DNA from: Clostridiales bacterium
GTDB taxonomy: Bacteria; Bacillota; Clostridia; Christensenellales; Borkfalkiaceae
NCBI GenBank assembly: GCA_015055525.1
Contig: SVHZ01000001.1
Coordinates: 1-64,000, forward strand
DNA length: 64,000 nucleotides
Reading direction: 5' to 3'
This document shows positions 45,751 through 54,962 of the stretch, piece after piece. Made by a program: the position numbers and the translations under genes. How positions within the stretch are numbered: position 1 is the stretch's first letter; every line of letters begins with the position of its first letter. The notes under the pieces were generated by a model that was given only the letters and a program-made list of their open reading frames with translations, was not told where the DNA came from and searched no databases.

Positions 45751-45948
45751 TTATTTCTTTTTATAATATAAACGACAATGGCAAAAACCTTCAAAGTTAG
45801 GGTCGGCAATTTGATCTCTAAACTCTTTGCACATACAAATATTATCGTCCGTTTTTTGTAAACGGCAGGGGCAGTATCCGTCCTTTTTCTTCAAGCCTTC
45901 TCTTATTGCGTTAACGATTTTTTTATCGGGGTTAAAAATAATTTCCAT
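45751..45948 (-). CDS. Ferredoxin-thioredoxin reductase catalytic-subunit-like protein
   Basis: GYCPCRLQ...NICMCKEFRDQ...GFCHCRLYY Cys pattern; SD aaggag. Confidence 0.8.
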   Translation of the reverse strand: MEIIFNPDKKIVNAIREGLKKKDGYCPCRLQKTDDNICMCKEFRDQIADPNFEGFCHCRLYYKKK

Positions 45949-45993
45949 ATCAATCTCCTTGCGTTTATTAAATAAAAGTTGTATACTTTTAGT

Positions 45994-46491
45994 ATGAGTA
46001 AAATTTTAGTAGATATTAAGAATTTAACTGAACTTGAAAACTTTCAAGGTGAGTACGACGGGGTTTATATAAAATTCCCGTGTGAAATTCCCTTTGAAGA
46101 TATTTTAACATTTTTTGATAAAGAAAAGCAAGTGTTTATAGATTTAACTAACCTTTCTGCATCAAATTGCTTAAAACTCGTTTCTAGTATAAATAAGCCG
46201 GCAGTTTACGTTGTTGACGATATTCAAAAGGCAATCTTTATAAAAACGGTTAGTAGCGATATAAACGTAAACCTTTATTATGATGGTTACGACGACGTTA
46301 TCGTTCCGTTTTTATCTTGCAATAAGTTTAACTTAACGGTAAAATATACGGCTCTTGCCCCCGAACGCATAGAAAAACTTCAAAAAGCAGGGGTAAAGGT
46401 TAACGGTTACGTTGTTTCTCGCCTTGACGAAGTTGGGGTGTTAAAATTTTGGAATACCGACTATATAACGGTAACTCCCGATATAAAATAA
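45994..46491 (+). CDS. Hypothetical protein
   Basis: Start moved from TTG 45979 to ATG 45994; TTGCGT-N17-TATACT ends 6 nt upstream. Confidence 0.65.
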   Translation: MSKILVDIKNLTELENFQGEYDGVYIKFPCEIPFEDILTFFDKEKQVFIDLTNLSASNCLKLVSSINKPAVYVVDDIQKAIFIKTVSSDINVNLYYDGYDDVIVPFLSCNKFNLTVKYTALAPERIEKLQKAGVKVNGYVVSRLDEVGVLKFWNTDYITVTPDIK

Positions 46492-46525
46492 AAGCGTTTT
46501 GCGAATTTTCGCAAAACGCTTTTTT
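46491..46525 (+). terminator. Rho-independent terminator
   Basis: aaagcgttttgcgaattttcgcaaaacgctttttt. Confidence 0.85.
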
Positions 46526-46529
46526 ACTA

Positions 46530-46764
46530 AGGCAAGTCAATTTAATACAAATATTGCCATAAAGTGTATATATTAAATTGTCTTTGCAAAATCTACTCAA
46601 ATCCCTACACTTTATGGTGCTTAGCAATTTTGAGTTAGAAAATTTTTGGTTAGACAAAGGTAAAATCTGACGGTAATAGCTTTACCCTATTACCTAGGAT
46701 TTTACCAAAGGATAATCGGAAATTAGCAATTCAAAATCAGTATTCGTATAAAATTGACTTGCCT
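46530..46764. repeat. 235-bp imperfect-palindromic element with 23-nt terminal inverted repeats and nested internal stems
   Basis: ggcaagtcaatttaatacaaata vs reverse complement ggcaagtcaattttatacgaata (21/23); internal ccataaagtgta/tacactttatgg, ggtaaaatc/gattttacc, ggtaatag/ctattacc. Confidence 0.8.
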
Positions 46765-48397
46765 ATTTCTTGAAACTATCTTTCATTGAAACGATTTGAG
46801 AAAGTATGAGTTTGCCGTCTTTTATCGTCTTTTTATAATAGCCTTTTCTAAGGAGTTGGAAAGGAGTTCCTTCTTCCACGCTTTCAATATACGGCTCTGC
46901 TTTTCCTAAATACTTGTGAACGCTATCGTAGTTCATTCTTTCAGAAAAGTCTTGACCGGGATATTCTGCGTCTTTTAATAAGTAGTCGTAATCTCTAATT
47001 TCAACGTCAACGCCGTAATCTGCCGAAACCCAATGAATAGTTCCCTTGCATTTAATTCCGCTAGTATCTTCGCCTGAACGGCTTTCAGGGATATAAGAGC
47101 ATAAGAGTTCTTTTACAGAACCATCGTCGTTTAATAAAACGTCGTCACACTTAATAATGTATGCATTTTTAAGTCTAACGTAACCGTCTTTTTTAAGTCT
47201 AAAATACTTCGGCGGTGGATTTAACGAGAAGTCTTCTTCATCGATAAAGATATTCTTTGTGAATTTAACTTTTCTAACGCCTGCGCTCTCGTCGTTTGGA
47301 TTGATAACGAAATCGGTATCTTCTTCCCCTTCAAAGTTGGTAATCGTAACTTTGATAGGTTTAGAAACCGCCATCGCTCTTTCGGCGTTAAAATTAAGGT
47401 GATCTCTAATAAAGTGTTCAAGATACGATACTTCAATCTCGCTATTTGCTTTAGCAATACCTATCTCTTCACAGAAGTTTTTAAGCGCTTCGGCGGGAAC
47501 GCCACGATTTCTTAAACCCGTGAGCGTTGGCATACGCGGATCGTCCCATCCTTCAACTGCGCCGTCTTCAACGAGTTTTTTAAGGTAACGCTTACTCATA
47601 ACCGTATTAGTTATATTAAGCCTTGCAAATTCGATTTGACGGGGCTTGTGATTAACCCCCGTGTTTTCAACAACCCAGTTATAAAGCGGGCGGTGGTCTT
47701 CAAACTCTAAAGTACAAAGAGAGTGAGTAACGCCTTGCATGCTATCGCAAATGGGGTGAGCGTAGTCGTACATAGGGTAAATGCACCACTTGTCCCCCGT
47801 TCTATGATGCGTTGCTCTTAAAACTCTATAAATAACGGGGTCGCGCATATTGATATTTGGCGACGCCATATCTATCTTTGCTCTTAAAACTTTCTCACCG
47901 TCACTAAACTTGCCGTCTTTCATAGCGGTAAAAAGTTCCAAGTTTTCTTCAATAGTTCTATTTCTATACGGGCTTTCAATGCCTGGCTCTGTTAAAGTTC
48001 CGCGAGTATTTTTAATCTCTTCGGCAGAAAGGTCGCAAACGTAAGCCAAACCGTCTTTTATAAGTTTAACGGCAAGATTATAAATCTCGTCGAAAAAGTC
48101 TGACGCGTAGTGCATTTCAAACCAATCAAATCCAAGCCACTTGATATCTTCTTTGATAGCGTTAACGTATTCGGTTTTTTCCTTCGACGGATTAGTGTCG
48201 TCAAAGAAAAGGTTACAAACGCCGTCATACTTTTTAGCCGTGCCAAAGTTTAAGCAAAGGCTTTTAGCATGCCCGATGTGAAGATAACCGTTAGGTTCGG
48301 GAGGGAAACGAGTGTGAACGGAATTTACTTTTCCGCTAGAAAGTTCGTCGTTAATAATTTCTTCTATAAAGTTTTTTGCTTCAATAACGTTTTCCAT
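46763..48397 (-). CDS. glnS: Glutaminyl-tRNA synthetase
   Basis: VHTRFPPEPNGYLHIGHAKSLCLNFGTAKKYDG, LSKRYLKKLV-like MSKRYLKKL. Confidence 0.94.
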   Translation of the reverse strand: MENVIEAKNFIEEIINDELSSGKVNSVHTRFPPEPNGYLHIGHAKSLCLNFGTAKKYDGVCNLFFDDTNPSKEKTEYVNAIKEDIKWLGFDWFEMHYASDFFDEIYNLAVKLIKDGLAYVCDLSAEEIKNTRGTLTEPGIESPYRNRTIEENLELFTAMKDGKFSDGEKVLRAKIDMASPNINMRDPVIYRVLRATHHRTGDKWCIYPMYDYAHPICDSMQGVTHSLCTLEFEDHRPLYNWVVENTGVNHKPRQIEFARLNITNTVMSKRYLKKLVEDGAVEGWDDPRMPTLTGLRNRGVPAEALKNFCEEIGIAKANSEIEVSYLEHFIRDHLNFNAERAMAVSKPIKVTITNFEGEEDTDFVINPNDESAGVRKVKFTKNIFIDEEDFSLNPPPKYFRLKKDGYVRLKNAYIIKCDDVLLNDDGSVKELLCSYIPESRSGEDTSGIKCKGTIHWVSADYGVDVEIRDYDYLLKDAEYPGQDFSERMNYDSVHKYLGKAEPYIESVEEGTPFQLLRKGYYKKTIKDGKLILSQIVSMKDSFKK

Positions 48398-48550
48398 AAA
48401 AGCACCTAAATTTTAATATATTTATAATTCTATCATAATTTTTTTGAAATATCAATAATTTAACGCAACAATACGCGCGCAATATATATCTTTTGCTTGA
48501 CATTAGTAAATAATTTTATTAAAATTATAACATTAAATTAGAGGTGTGTT

Positions 48551-49948
48551 ATGGAAAAAAGAGCAGTAACTATGGAAAAACTCGTAACTCTTTGCAAAAC
48601 GAGAGGTTATATTTTCCCCGGTAGTGAAATATACGGTGGCTTAGCAAATACTTGGGATTACGGTCCGTTAGGCGTTGAACTTAAAAACAACGTTAAAAAA
48701 GCATGGTGGCAAAGATTTGTTCAAGAAAACAAATATAACGTTGGTTTAGATGCCGCTATACTTATGAACCCTCAAACTTGGGTAGCATCTGGTCACTTGG
48801 CAGGCTTTTCAGATCCGCTTATGGATTGTAAAGAGTGCCACGAAAGATTTAGAGCAGATAAACTTATTGAAGATTGGGTAAAAGAAAATAATTACGCTCT
48901 TGAAAAGGGTATTGATGCGTTCACTCACGAAGAAATGAGAAATTTCGTTGAAGAACACAATATTCCTTGCCCCACTTGCGGTAAGCACAATTTTACTGAC
49001 ATTAGGCAATTTAACCTTATGTTCAAAACTTTCCAAGGCGTAACCGAAGATAGCAAAAATACGGTATATCTCCGCCCTGAAACAGCGCAAGGTATATTCA
49101 CTAACTTTGTTAACGTTCAACGTTCTCAAAGAAGAAAAGTTCCTTTCGGTATTGCTCAAATCGGTAAGTCTTTCAGAAATGAAATTACCCCTGGTAACTT
49201 CATTTTCAGAGTAAGAGAATTTGAACAAATGGAACTTGAATTCTTCTGTAAACCCGGAACTGACCTTGAGTGGTTTAACTACTGGCGTTCTTTCTGCCGT
49301 CAATGGCTCTTAGACATTGGTCTTAAAGAAGAACATTTAAGACTTCGCGATCACTCGCCTGAAGAACTTTGTTTCTACTCTAAAGCAACTACTGACTTTG
49401 AGTATTTATTCCCGTTCGGTTGGGGTGAACTTTGGGGCGTAGCGGACAGAACTGATTACGACCTTACTCAACATCAAAACGTTTCAAAGAAAGATTTATC
49501 TTACTTTGATCCTGAAACTAACGAAAGATACGTTCCTTACGTTGTTGAACCTTCTCTCGGCGTTGAAAGATGCGTTTTAGCAGTTCTTTCCGGCGCTTAC
49601 GATGAAGAAGAAGTTGGCGAAAACGACGTTAGAACTGTTCTTAGATTACATCCTTGTCTTGCTCCTTTCAAAGCAGCCGTATTACCGCTCAGCAAGAAAC
49701 TTAGCGAAAAGGCTCTTGAAGTTTACGATGAACTTTCAAAATACTTTATGGTTGATTACGACGAGGCTGGTTCAATTGGTAAGAGATACCGTCGTGAAGA
49801 CGAAATTGGTACTCCTTTCTGCATCACTTACGACTTTGATAGTGAAGTTGACGGCTGTGTAACCGTTCGTGATAGAGATAGTATGGAACAAGTTCGTATG
49901 CCTATTGCGGAACTTAAAACTTATATTGAACAAAAAATTAGACTTTAA
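48551..49948 (+). CDS. glyS: Glycyl-tRNA synthetase (dimeric type)
   Basis: [53 protein letters not shown]. Confidence 0.95.
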   Translation: MEKRAVTMEKLVTLCKTRGYIFPGSEIYGGLANTWDYGPLGVELKNNVKKAWWQRFVQENKYNVGLDAAILMNPQTWVASGHLAGFSDPLMDCKECHERFRADKLIEDWVKENNYALEKGIDAFTHEEMRNFVEEHNIPCPTCGKHNFTDIRQFNLMFKTFQGVTEDSKNTVYLRPETAQGIFTNFVNVQRSQRRKVPFGIAQIGKSFRNEITPGNFIFRVREFEQMELEFFCKPGTDLEWFNYWRSFCRQWLLDIGLKEEHLRLRDHSPEELCFYSKATTDFEYLFPFGWGELWGVADRTDYDLTQHQNVSKKDLSYFDPETNERYVPYVVEPSLGVERCVLAVLSGAYDEEEVGENDVRTVLRLHPCLAPFKAAVLPLSKKLSEKALEVYDELSKYFMVDYDEAGSIGKRYRREDEIGTPFCITYDFDSEVDGCVTVRDRDSMEQVRMPIAELKTYIEQKIRL

Positions 49949-49949
49949 T

Positions 49950-50061
49950 CCGTTATTTACGGCGTTATACTTCGTTTCTGCTTAGTTTTTGAACTTCGAT
50001 GACCAAAAGGTCTATCTCATCTCAAAAACTTCGCGAGCCTTGTCTAACTTGTAACTAACGT
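49950..50061. ncRNA. Candidate structured RNA/repeat element, copy B
   Basis: Outer stem cgttatttac/gtaactaacg, inner stem agtttttga/tcaaaaact, apical GACC-AAAA-GGTC; homologous to 31211-31323. Confidence 0.7.
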
Positions 50062-50147
50062 CTTAAAGTATGCGTTCAACTCAACTTTGAGTATAAACGT
50101 CTTAAAGTAAAGCGTTGAATAGACGTGTGTATTAACATATATAACAA

Positions 50148-50176
50148 AAAAGCAAGACTTCGGTCTTGCTTTTTTT
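50148..50176 (+). terminator. Rho-independent terminator
   Basis: aaaaaagcaagacttcggtcttgcttttttt. Confidence 0.8.
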
Positions 50177-50199
50177 TATTGTTATGGTAAAATAAGATT

Positions 50200-50910
50200 A
50201 TGTTAGAGTTTTTATCCAAAGAAAAATACCAAATATTAGATAGCGTTAGTTCTACTAACGATTATATAAAAGATAAAGACTTATTTTTGGTTATAGCAAA
50301 TTCTCAATCGGGTGGAAAGGGAACGAATAACCGTTCGTTTTTTTCTCCGAGCGGTGGAATTTATCTAAGCGTTAAACTTGATATTAAAACGGAAAATTTA
50401 CCTTTCGTTACGGCGTATACGGCGGTTGCCGTTATAAATGCGCTTGAAAAGAGCGTAAAGTTAAAAGCCGATATTAAATGGGTTAACGATATATACGTTG
50501 GCGATAAAAAACTCGGTGGAATACTTTCGGAAAGTATAGTAAAAAACGGTGGGGTTTCAACGGTTATAATAGGCGTTGGCTTAAACGTAAAGAAACAAAA
50601 CTTTCCAAGTTTTAACTTAAACACGCCCACTTCAATAGAGCAAGAACTTTGCCACGCCGTAGATAAAGAAGAGATTATAAGTGAACTTGTAAAAGAGTTT
50701 TTAGCGCTCGATAGTAAAATTGAGAGCAAAGAGTTTATAAGCGTTTATAAAAACAGGTCTATTTTGATAGGGAAAACCGTTCAAATAAGCAAAGGCTCTG
50801 ATTTTTATAACGGAAAAGTCGTTTCTATTAACGACGATTTGAGTATCAATATAGAAATAAACGGCGTTATTAAAACTTTTTATAACGGCGATATTAAAAT
50901 AATTTTATAA
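50200..50910 (+). CDS. birA: Biotin--[acetyl-CoA-carboxylase] ligase
   Basis: SVSSTNDYIKD, GKGTNNRSFFSPSGGIYLSV, IKWVNDIYVGDKKLGGIL. Confidence 0.9.
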   Translation: MLEFLSKEKYQILDSVSSTNDYIKDKDLFLVIANSQSGGKGTNNRSFFSPSGGIYLSVKLDIKTENLPFVTAYTAVAVINALEKSVKLKADIKWVNDIYVGDKKLGGILSESIVKNGGVSTVIIGVGLNVKKQNFPSFNLNTPTSIEQELCHAVDKEEIISELVKEFLALDSKIESKEFISVYKNRSILIGKTVQISKGSDFYNGKVVSINDDLSINIEINGVIKTFYNGDIKIIL

Positions 50911-50923
50911 TGTTGGGGGACTT

Positions 50924-52045
50924 ATGAAAAAGAAGATTTTAACCTTTTTAACGTTAATTTTAAGCGTTTGCTTGGCGACGTGTTTACTTACCGCGTGCGG
51001 TGGTGGTGGAAACGATAGCGGAAACGGCGGTGGCAATACCGCGCCTACCGAGAATTTGAGTTATAGGCTAATAAGTAACGATACGGCTTACGAAGTTACA
51101 GGTTGCAAAGACGATACTATTGAAAAGTTAGTTGTTCCTGAAACTTACGAAGGAAAACCCGTAGTTAAGATTTACGACAAGGCGTTTCGGAATTACAAAA
51201 AGCTTAAAAGCGCAGTTCTTCCAAATACGATTAAAAATATCGGAAAGCAAGCGTTTGACGGTTGCGACGCTCTTACTAAAGTTGAAATTCCAGACTCTGC
51301 AACGATAATTGACACTAAGGCGTTTTACCATTGTGAAAAATTAGTAGACGTTAAAATTCCAAGCAGTTTAACTACGCTCGGCGAATATGCGTTTGCGTAC
51401 ACGTCTATAAAGAGCGCAGTTATTCCTAAAGGCGTTAATAACGTTGAAAAAGTTTTTGCTAGTTGCGGTTCGTTAGAGAGCATATCAGTTGCGGAAGGAA
51501 ACACAAAATACAAAGCGGTTGACGGCAATTTGTATAGTAAAGACGGCAAAATTTTCTTTCAATACGCATGCGGAAAAGCTGATAAGAGTTTTTCAATTCC
51601 TAGTGGCGTAAAAACTATTTATAGATGCGCGTTTGAAAATTGCAAGGCAATAGAAACGGTAAATATTCCAAACACCGTAACCTTAATTCACTCGTCTGCT
51701 TTTTCTGACTGCTTATCCTTAAAAAACGTAACGATACCATCTAGCGTAACGGATATTGGCACTTATGCTTTCCACACTTGCCCGTCACTTGAAACGCTTG
51801 AAATTCCAAGTAGCGTAACGTGGATTCAAATGGGAACGTTTGGTTACTGCTCTTCGCTTAAAACTTTAATTATTCCAAAGAGCGTAACTAAAATTAGTGC
51901 GTTTGCTTTTAGTAGTTGTTCTTCGCTTGGAACGATAACTTATAAAGGAACGGTTTACGAGTGGAATTCAATCACTAAAGAAGCCTCTTGGGATTACGAG
52001 TTTGATTCAGCCGTTCAATGCTCAAACGGTAAAGTAAATATATAA
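50924..52045 (+). CDS. BspA-like leucine-rich-repeat lipoprotein
   Basis: Lipobox LLTACGGG; repeated IP..V..I...AF..C.SL..V.IP. Confidence 0.9.
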   Translation: MKKKILTFLTLILSVCLATCLLTACGGGGNDSGNGGGNTAPTENLSYRLISNDTAYEVTGCKDDTIEKLVVPETYEGKPVVKIYDKAFRNYKKLKSAVLPNTIKNIGKQAFDGCDALTKVEIPDSATIIDTKAFYHCEKLVDVKIPSSLTTLGEYAFAYTSIKSAVIPKGVNNVEKVFASCGSLESISVAEGNTKYKAVDGNLYSKDGKIFFQYACGKADKSFSIPSGVKTIYRCAFENCKAIETVNIPNTVTLIHSSAFSDCLSLKNVTIPSSVTDIGTYAFHTCPSLETLEIPSSVTWIQMGTFGYCSSLKTLIIPKSVTKISAFAFSSCSSLGTITYKGTVYEWNSITKEASWDYEFDSAVQCSNGKVNI

Positions 52046-52048
52046 TAA

Positions 52049-52078
52049 AAAGGCAGGTTAGACCTGCCTTTTTTTTAT
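52049..52078. terminator. Terminator hairpin between convergent genes
   Basis: aaaaaggcaggttagacctgccttttttt. Confidence 0.8.
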
Positions 52079-52941
52079 CTTGATTTTCCGTAGCCGAATA
52101 TTGCTAAAGTGTCGGGCCCGCTATGAATTGCTATAACGGGGTCGATATAGTTGAAAATAAATTCCTTAACTTTTACCTTTTGAGATATTGTCGACGCTAA
52201 AAGTTTTGCGTCTTCTAAACAGTCGCCGTGCCCGATAAAGATAGTTTGCGTTTCGGGGTTTTCAATAGTTTTAATAAAGTTTTCGGCTATTTGTAAAACC
52301 GAACGCTTTCTACCTATTACCTTTTTTTCGGAAACGAGTTTTCCTTCGTTGTTAACAAACATTATAGGTTTTACGTCGGCAACCGTTCCTATCGCCATTG
52401 AAAGTTTGCTTATTCTTCCACCCTTTGCAAGATAGGTAAGCGTTTTAACGGTAAATAAACTGTTGGCGTTTAGCCTAATGGATAGTAAATGATTATAAAG
52501 CGAAGTTAAATCGCAACCTTCTTCTCTTTTTTGAAGGGCGGTAAATGTAAGCAAGCCTTCGCCAAGGCAGGCGTTAAGCGAATCAACTATAAAAATTTTC
52601 CTATCGGGAAATTGCTTTTTCAAAGTTTCGCTTGCTTTATTTGCATTTTCAATTGTTGCGGAAAGACCTGATGATAAGCCTATATAAATAACGTCTAAAC
52701 CCTTTTCAAGTTCAGCCTTAAAATAATCGAAAAAAGTTTGCTCGTTAATGCAAGCGGTCATCATATCTTGCTTATCTCTTAAACGCGTGTAAAAGTCTTT
52801 TAAGAACTCTTCGTCGTCACACTTTATTAAGGTTTCTTCTCCGTTTATTATGCAAGTTAAGGGAATAACTTTTATATCGTATTTGCTAGTTATTAAAAGG
52901 GGAAGACCAGATGAAGAATCCGTAAAAATCGTATAACTCAT
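52075..52941 (-). CDS. DegV family (fatty-acid binding) protein
   Basis: YTIFTDSSSGLP, GLSSGLSATIENA, LAKGGRISKLS; start set to ATG 7 nt after ggag. Confidence 0.9.
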   Translation of the reverse strand: MSYTIFTDSSSGLPLLITSKYDIKVIPLTCIINGEETLIKCDDEEFLKDFYTRLRDKQDMMTACINEQTFFDYFKAELEKGLDVIYIGLSSGLSATIENANKASETLKKQFPDRKIFIVDSLNACLGEGLLTFTALQKREEGCDLTSLYNHLLSIRLNANSLFTVKTLTYLAKGGRISKLSMAIGTVADVKPIMFVNNEGKLVSEKKVIGRKRSVLQIAENFIKTIENPETQTIFIGHGDCLEDAKLLASTISQKVKVKEFIFNYIDPVIAIHSGPDTLAIFGYGKSR

Positions 52942-53150
52942 AAAAATCTCCAAACCAAATTTGTTTTTACGATACTAGTATACAATGGGCTTTGAAAATT
53001 TACACCCTACTCATTTTAATTTTTAAGATAAAGACTTTTTACTCGCAGTAGAGTTGCAAAAATTAACTCTACTCACGGTAGAGTTGGTATTTATAACAAA
53101 AAAAAGACTCGTTTTTGAAAACGAGCCTTTGGTTATTGCAGTAAAATTAA

Positions 53151-53258
53151 TTACTTGCAATCTTTTGTAGACTTAGTTGCGCTCTTAGTAGAATTCTTAG
53201 CAGAATTTTTAGTAGCGCTAGAAGTCTTGGAGTTTTTAGAATTTTTAACGTTCTTCAT
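53151..53258 (-). CDS. Small basic Lys/Ser/Thr/Asn-rich protein, 35 aa (not in the ORF track)
   Basis: MKNVKNSKNSKTSSATKNSAKNSTKSATKSTKDCK* with SD gggaggt and downstream terminator at ~53101-53132. Confidence 0.65.
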   Translation of the reverse strand: MKNVKNSKNSKTSSATKNSAKNSTKSATKSTKDCK

Positions 53259-53373
53259 AACTTACCTCCCGTAAATAAGTGTGGGTAGAACAAAAAAAAT
53301 TATACAAAAGTTCGTTCTAATTTTTTAATTTATTTAATACCATATAACAAACGCAAAAAAAGGAGAGTTAAAA

Positions 53374-54108
53374 GTGAACGAATTAGAATATGCAAAAATG
53401 CTTGAAGTTCCAATAAGTTCTTCAAGCGTAGAGTTTAAGCCTACGCCGAGAAGAAAAAAAGACGTTAAAAAACAAATTATAAATAAAGTTAACAATCAAA
53501 CTGAAACAACCGCTCAAAACCCTAAAAAGAGCATTAAAGACTTTTTTAAGAAGTTGCAAGTAAAAAAGCCGAAGGTTAAAAAAGTTCAAACGGAAAGTTC
53601 CGTGGAAATTACAAAGGGTGGCTTTGACGTTATCTCGATGCAAGTGGTTGCAATTTTCGTGCTAGTCGTTGGGATAATTTTAACAAATATTTTCTTTGAA
53701 AATAGCGGTATGAATAATTTAATGCGCGCAGTCTTTTCAAAAAATGAAGAAGTTATTGAAAAGCATTACACCGAGTTTACCGCGCTTTCCCCTTCAAAAA
53801 ACGGTCAAGTAACTTTGCAAGACGGAGTTATGACGGTTTCTGCAGGTAGCGTATATTCGCCTTGTGACGGCACTATTGAAAGCGTTTCAAAAGACGGAGA
53901 TTTTTACGTTGTAACCGTAAGTCATAGCGATTCCTTTACTAGCGTTATTAGCGGGCTTGAAAGCGTTTATCTGTCGGTAGGGGAAACTGTTTATTCAAAC
54001 GTTCCCGTTGGATATTCAAGCGGAATAACTAACGTTTCAATGTTCAGTAACGACGCGATTTTAACCGGCTATGAAATTAACGATAATAAAATCGTATGGT
54101 TAAGTTAA
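53374..54108 (+). CDS. SpoIVFA-like membrane-anchored LytM/M23-fold protein
   Basis: Single TM then degenerate M23 region (VYSPCDGTIESVSKDGDFYVVTVSHSD...VYLSVGETVYSNVPVG); overlaps next gene. Confidence 0.65.
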   Translation: MNELEYAKMLEVPISSSSVEFKPTPRRKKDVKKQIINKVNNQTETTAQNPKKSIKDFFKKLQVKKPKVKKVQTESSVEITKGGFDVISMQVVAIFVLVVGIILTNIFFENSGMNNLMRAVFSKNEEVIEKHYTEFTALSPSKNGQVTLQDGVMTVSAGSVYSPCDGTIESVSKDGDFYVVTVSHSDSFTSVISGLESVYLSVGETVYSNVPVGYSSGITNVSMFSNDAILTGYEINDNKIVWLS

Positions 54109-54950
54109 GGTTTAGAATTCACCCGTTATTTTTAATATTTGGAATATACTTTGCCTTTACGGGCAAAGTATTTTCTTTTTTAGTGTTTACCTTTACTGCG
54201 GTTATTCACGAGATAGGGCATTTTATAGCGTCTGAAAAACACGGCTACGCGCTTAAAAGGATAACGCTTATGCCTTACGGCGCTATCATTGAAGGGAATT
54301 CTTTAGATATTAAGTTGAAAGATGAAATATCTATCGCGCTTGCAGGGCCTTTATTAAACTTTATGGTAGCCGTTATTTTTATTGCGATATGGTGGATTTT
54401 TCCAGTAACTTACGCCTATACCGATTTAGCCGTTTTTGCAAACCTTTCAATAGCGATTATAAACTTACTTCCCTGTTATCCGCTCGACGGCGGTAGAGTA
54501 ATTTTAGCGCTACTCAGTTTGAAGTTAAAAAGAAGTTTAGCGCTTAAAATAGTTAAAATTTTAGGGGTTGTAATATCGCTTATAGGGGTGGGGTTATTTA
54601 TCTGTTCGATATATATAAAGGTAAATTTTAGCCTATTGTTTTTCTCTACGTTTATTTTCGTTGGCGCTGTGAGTAAAAGCCAAGACGGAAGATATCTTAA
54701 AATCTTTGAAAACTTAAAATATAAAAAGGTAACTTCACCAAAAGAAATCAAAAACGTTATAATAAGCATAGAGCAACCAATAAAGAAACTTTATTCGATA
54801 ATAAGCGGAGATTATTATTACGTAATAACGGTTATAGACGGAGATAAAAAAATACTTTTAGAAGGGGAAGAGTTATATAGAATTTTGAGCGAGAATAGCG
54901 GATATGAAAGTTTATTAAATTCAATAAAAAAAGTTCACGAAAATTCGTGA
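54096..54950 (+). CDS. M50 intramembrane metalloprotease, SpoIVFB-like
   Basis: FTAVIHEIGHFIASEKHGY (HExxH) and LLPCYPLDGGRVILALLSL. Confidence 0.88.
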   Translation: MVKLRFRIHPLFLIFGIYFAFTGKVFSFLVFTFTAVIHEIGHFIASEKHGYALKRITLMPYGAIIEGNSLDIKLKDEISIALAGPLLNFMVAVIFIAIWWIFPVTYAYTDLAVFANLSIAIINLLPCYPLDGGRVILALLSLKLKRSLALKIVKILGVVISLIGVGLFICSIYIKVNFSLLFFSTFIFVGAVSKSQDGRYLKIFENLKYKKVTSPKEIKNVIISIEQPIKKLYSIISGDYYYVITVIDGDKKILLEGEELYRILSENSGYESLLNSIKKVHENS

Positions 54951-54962
54951 ACTTTTTAATTT

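Noticed and set aside
46530-46764. Considered calling this an IS element
   Set aside because: No transposase ORF and no convincing target-site duplication; only terminal inverted repeats are visible.
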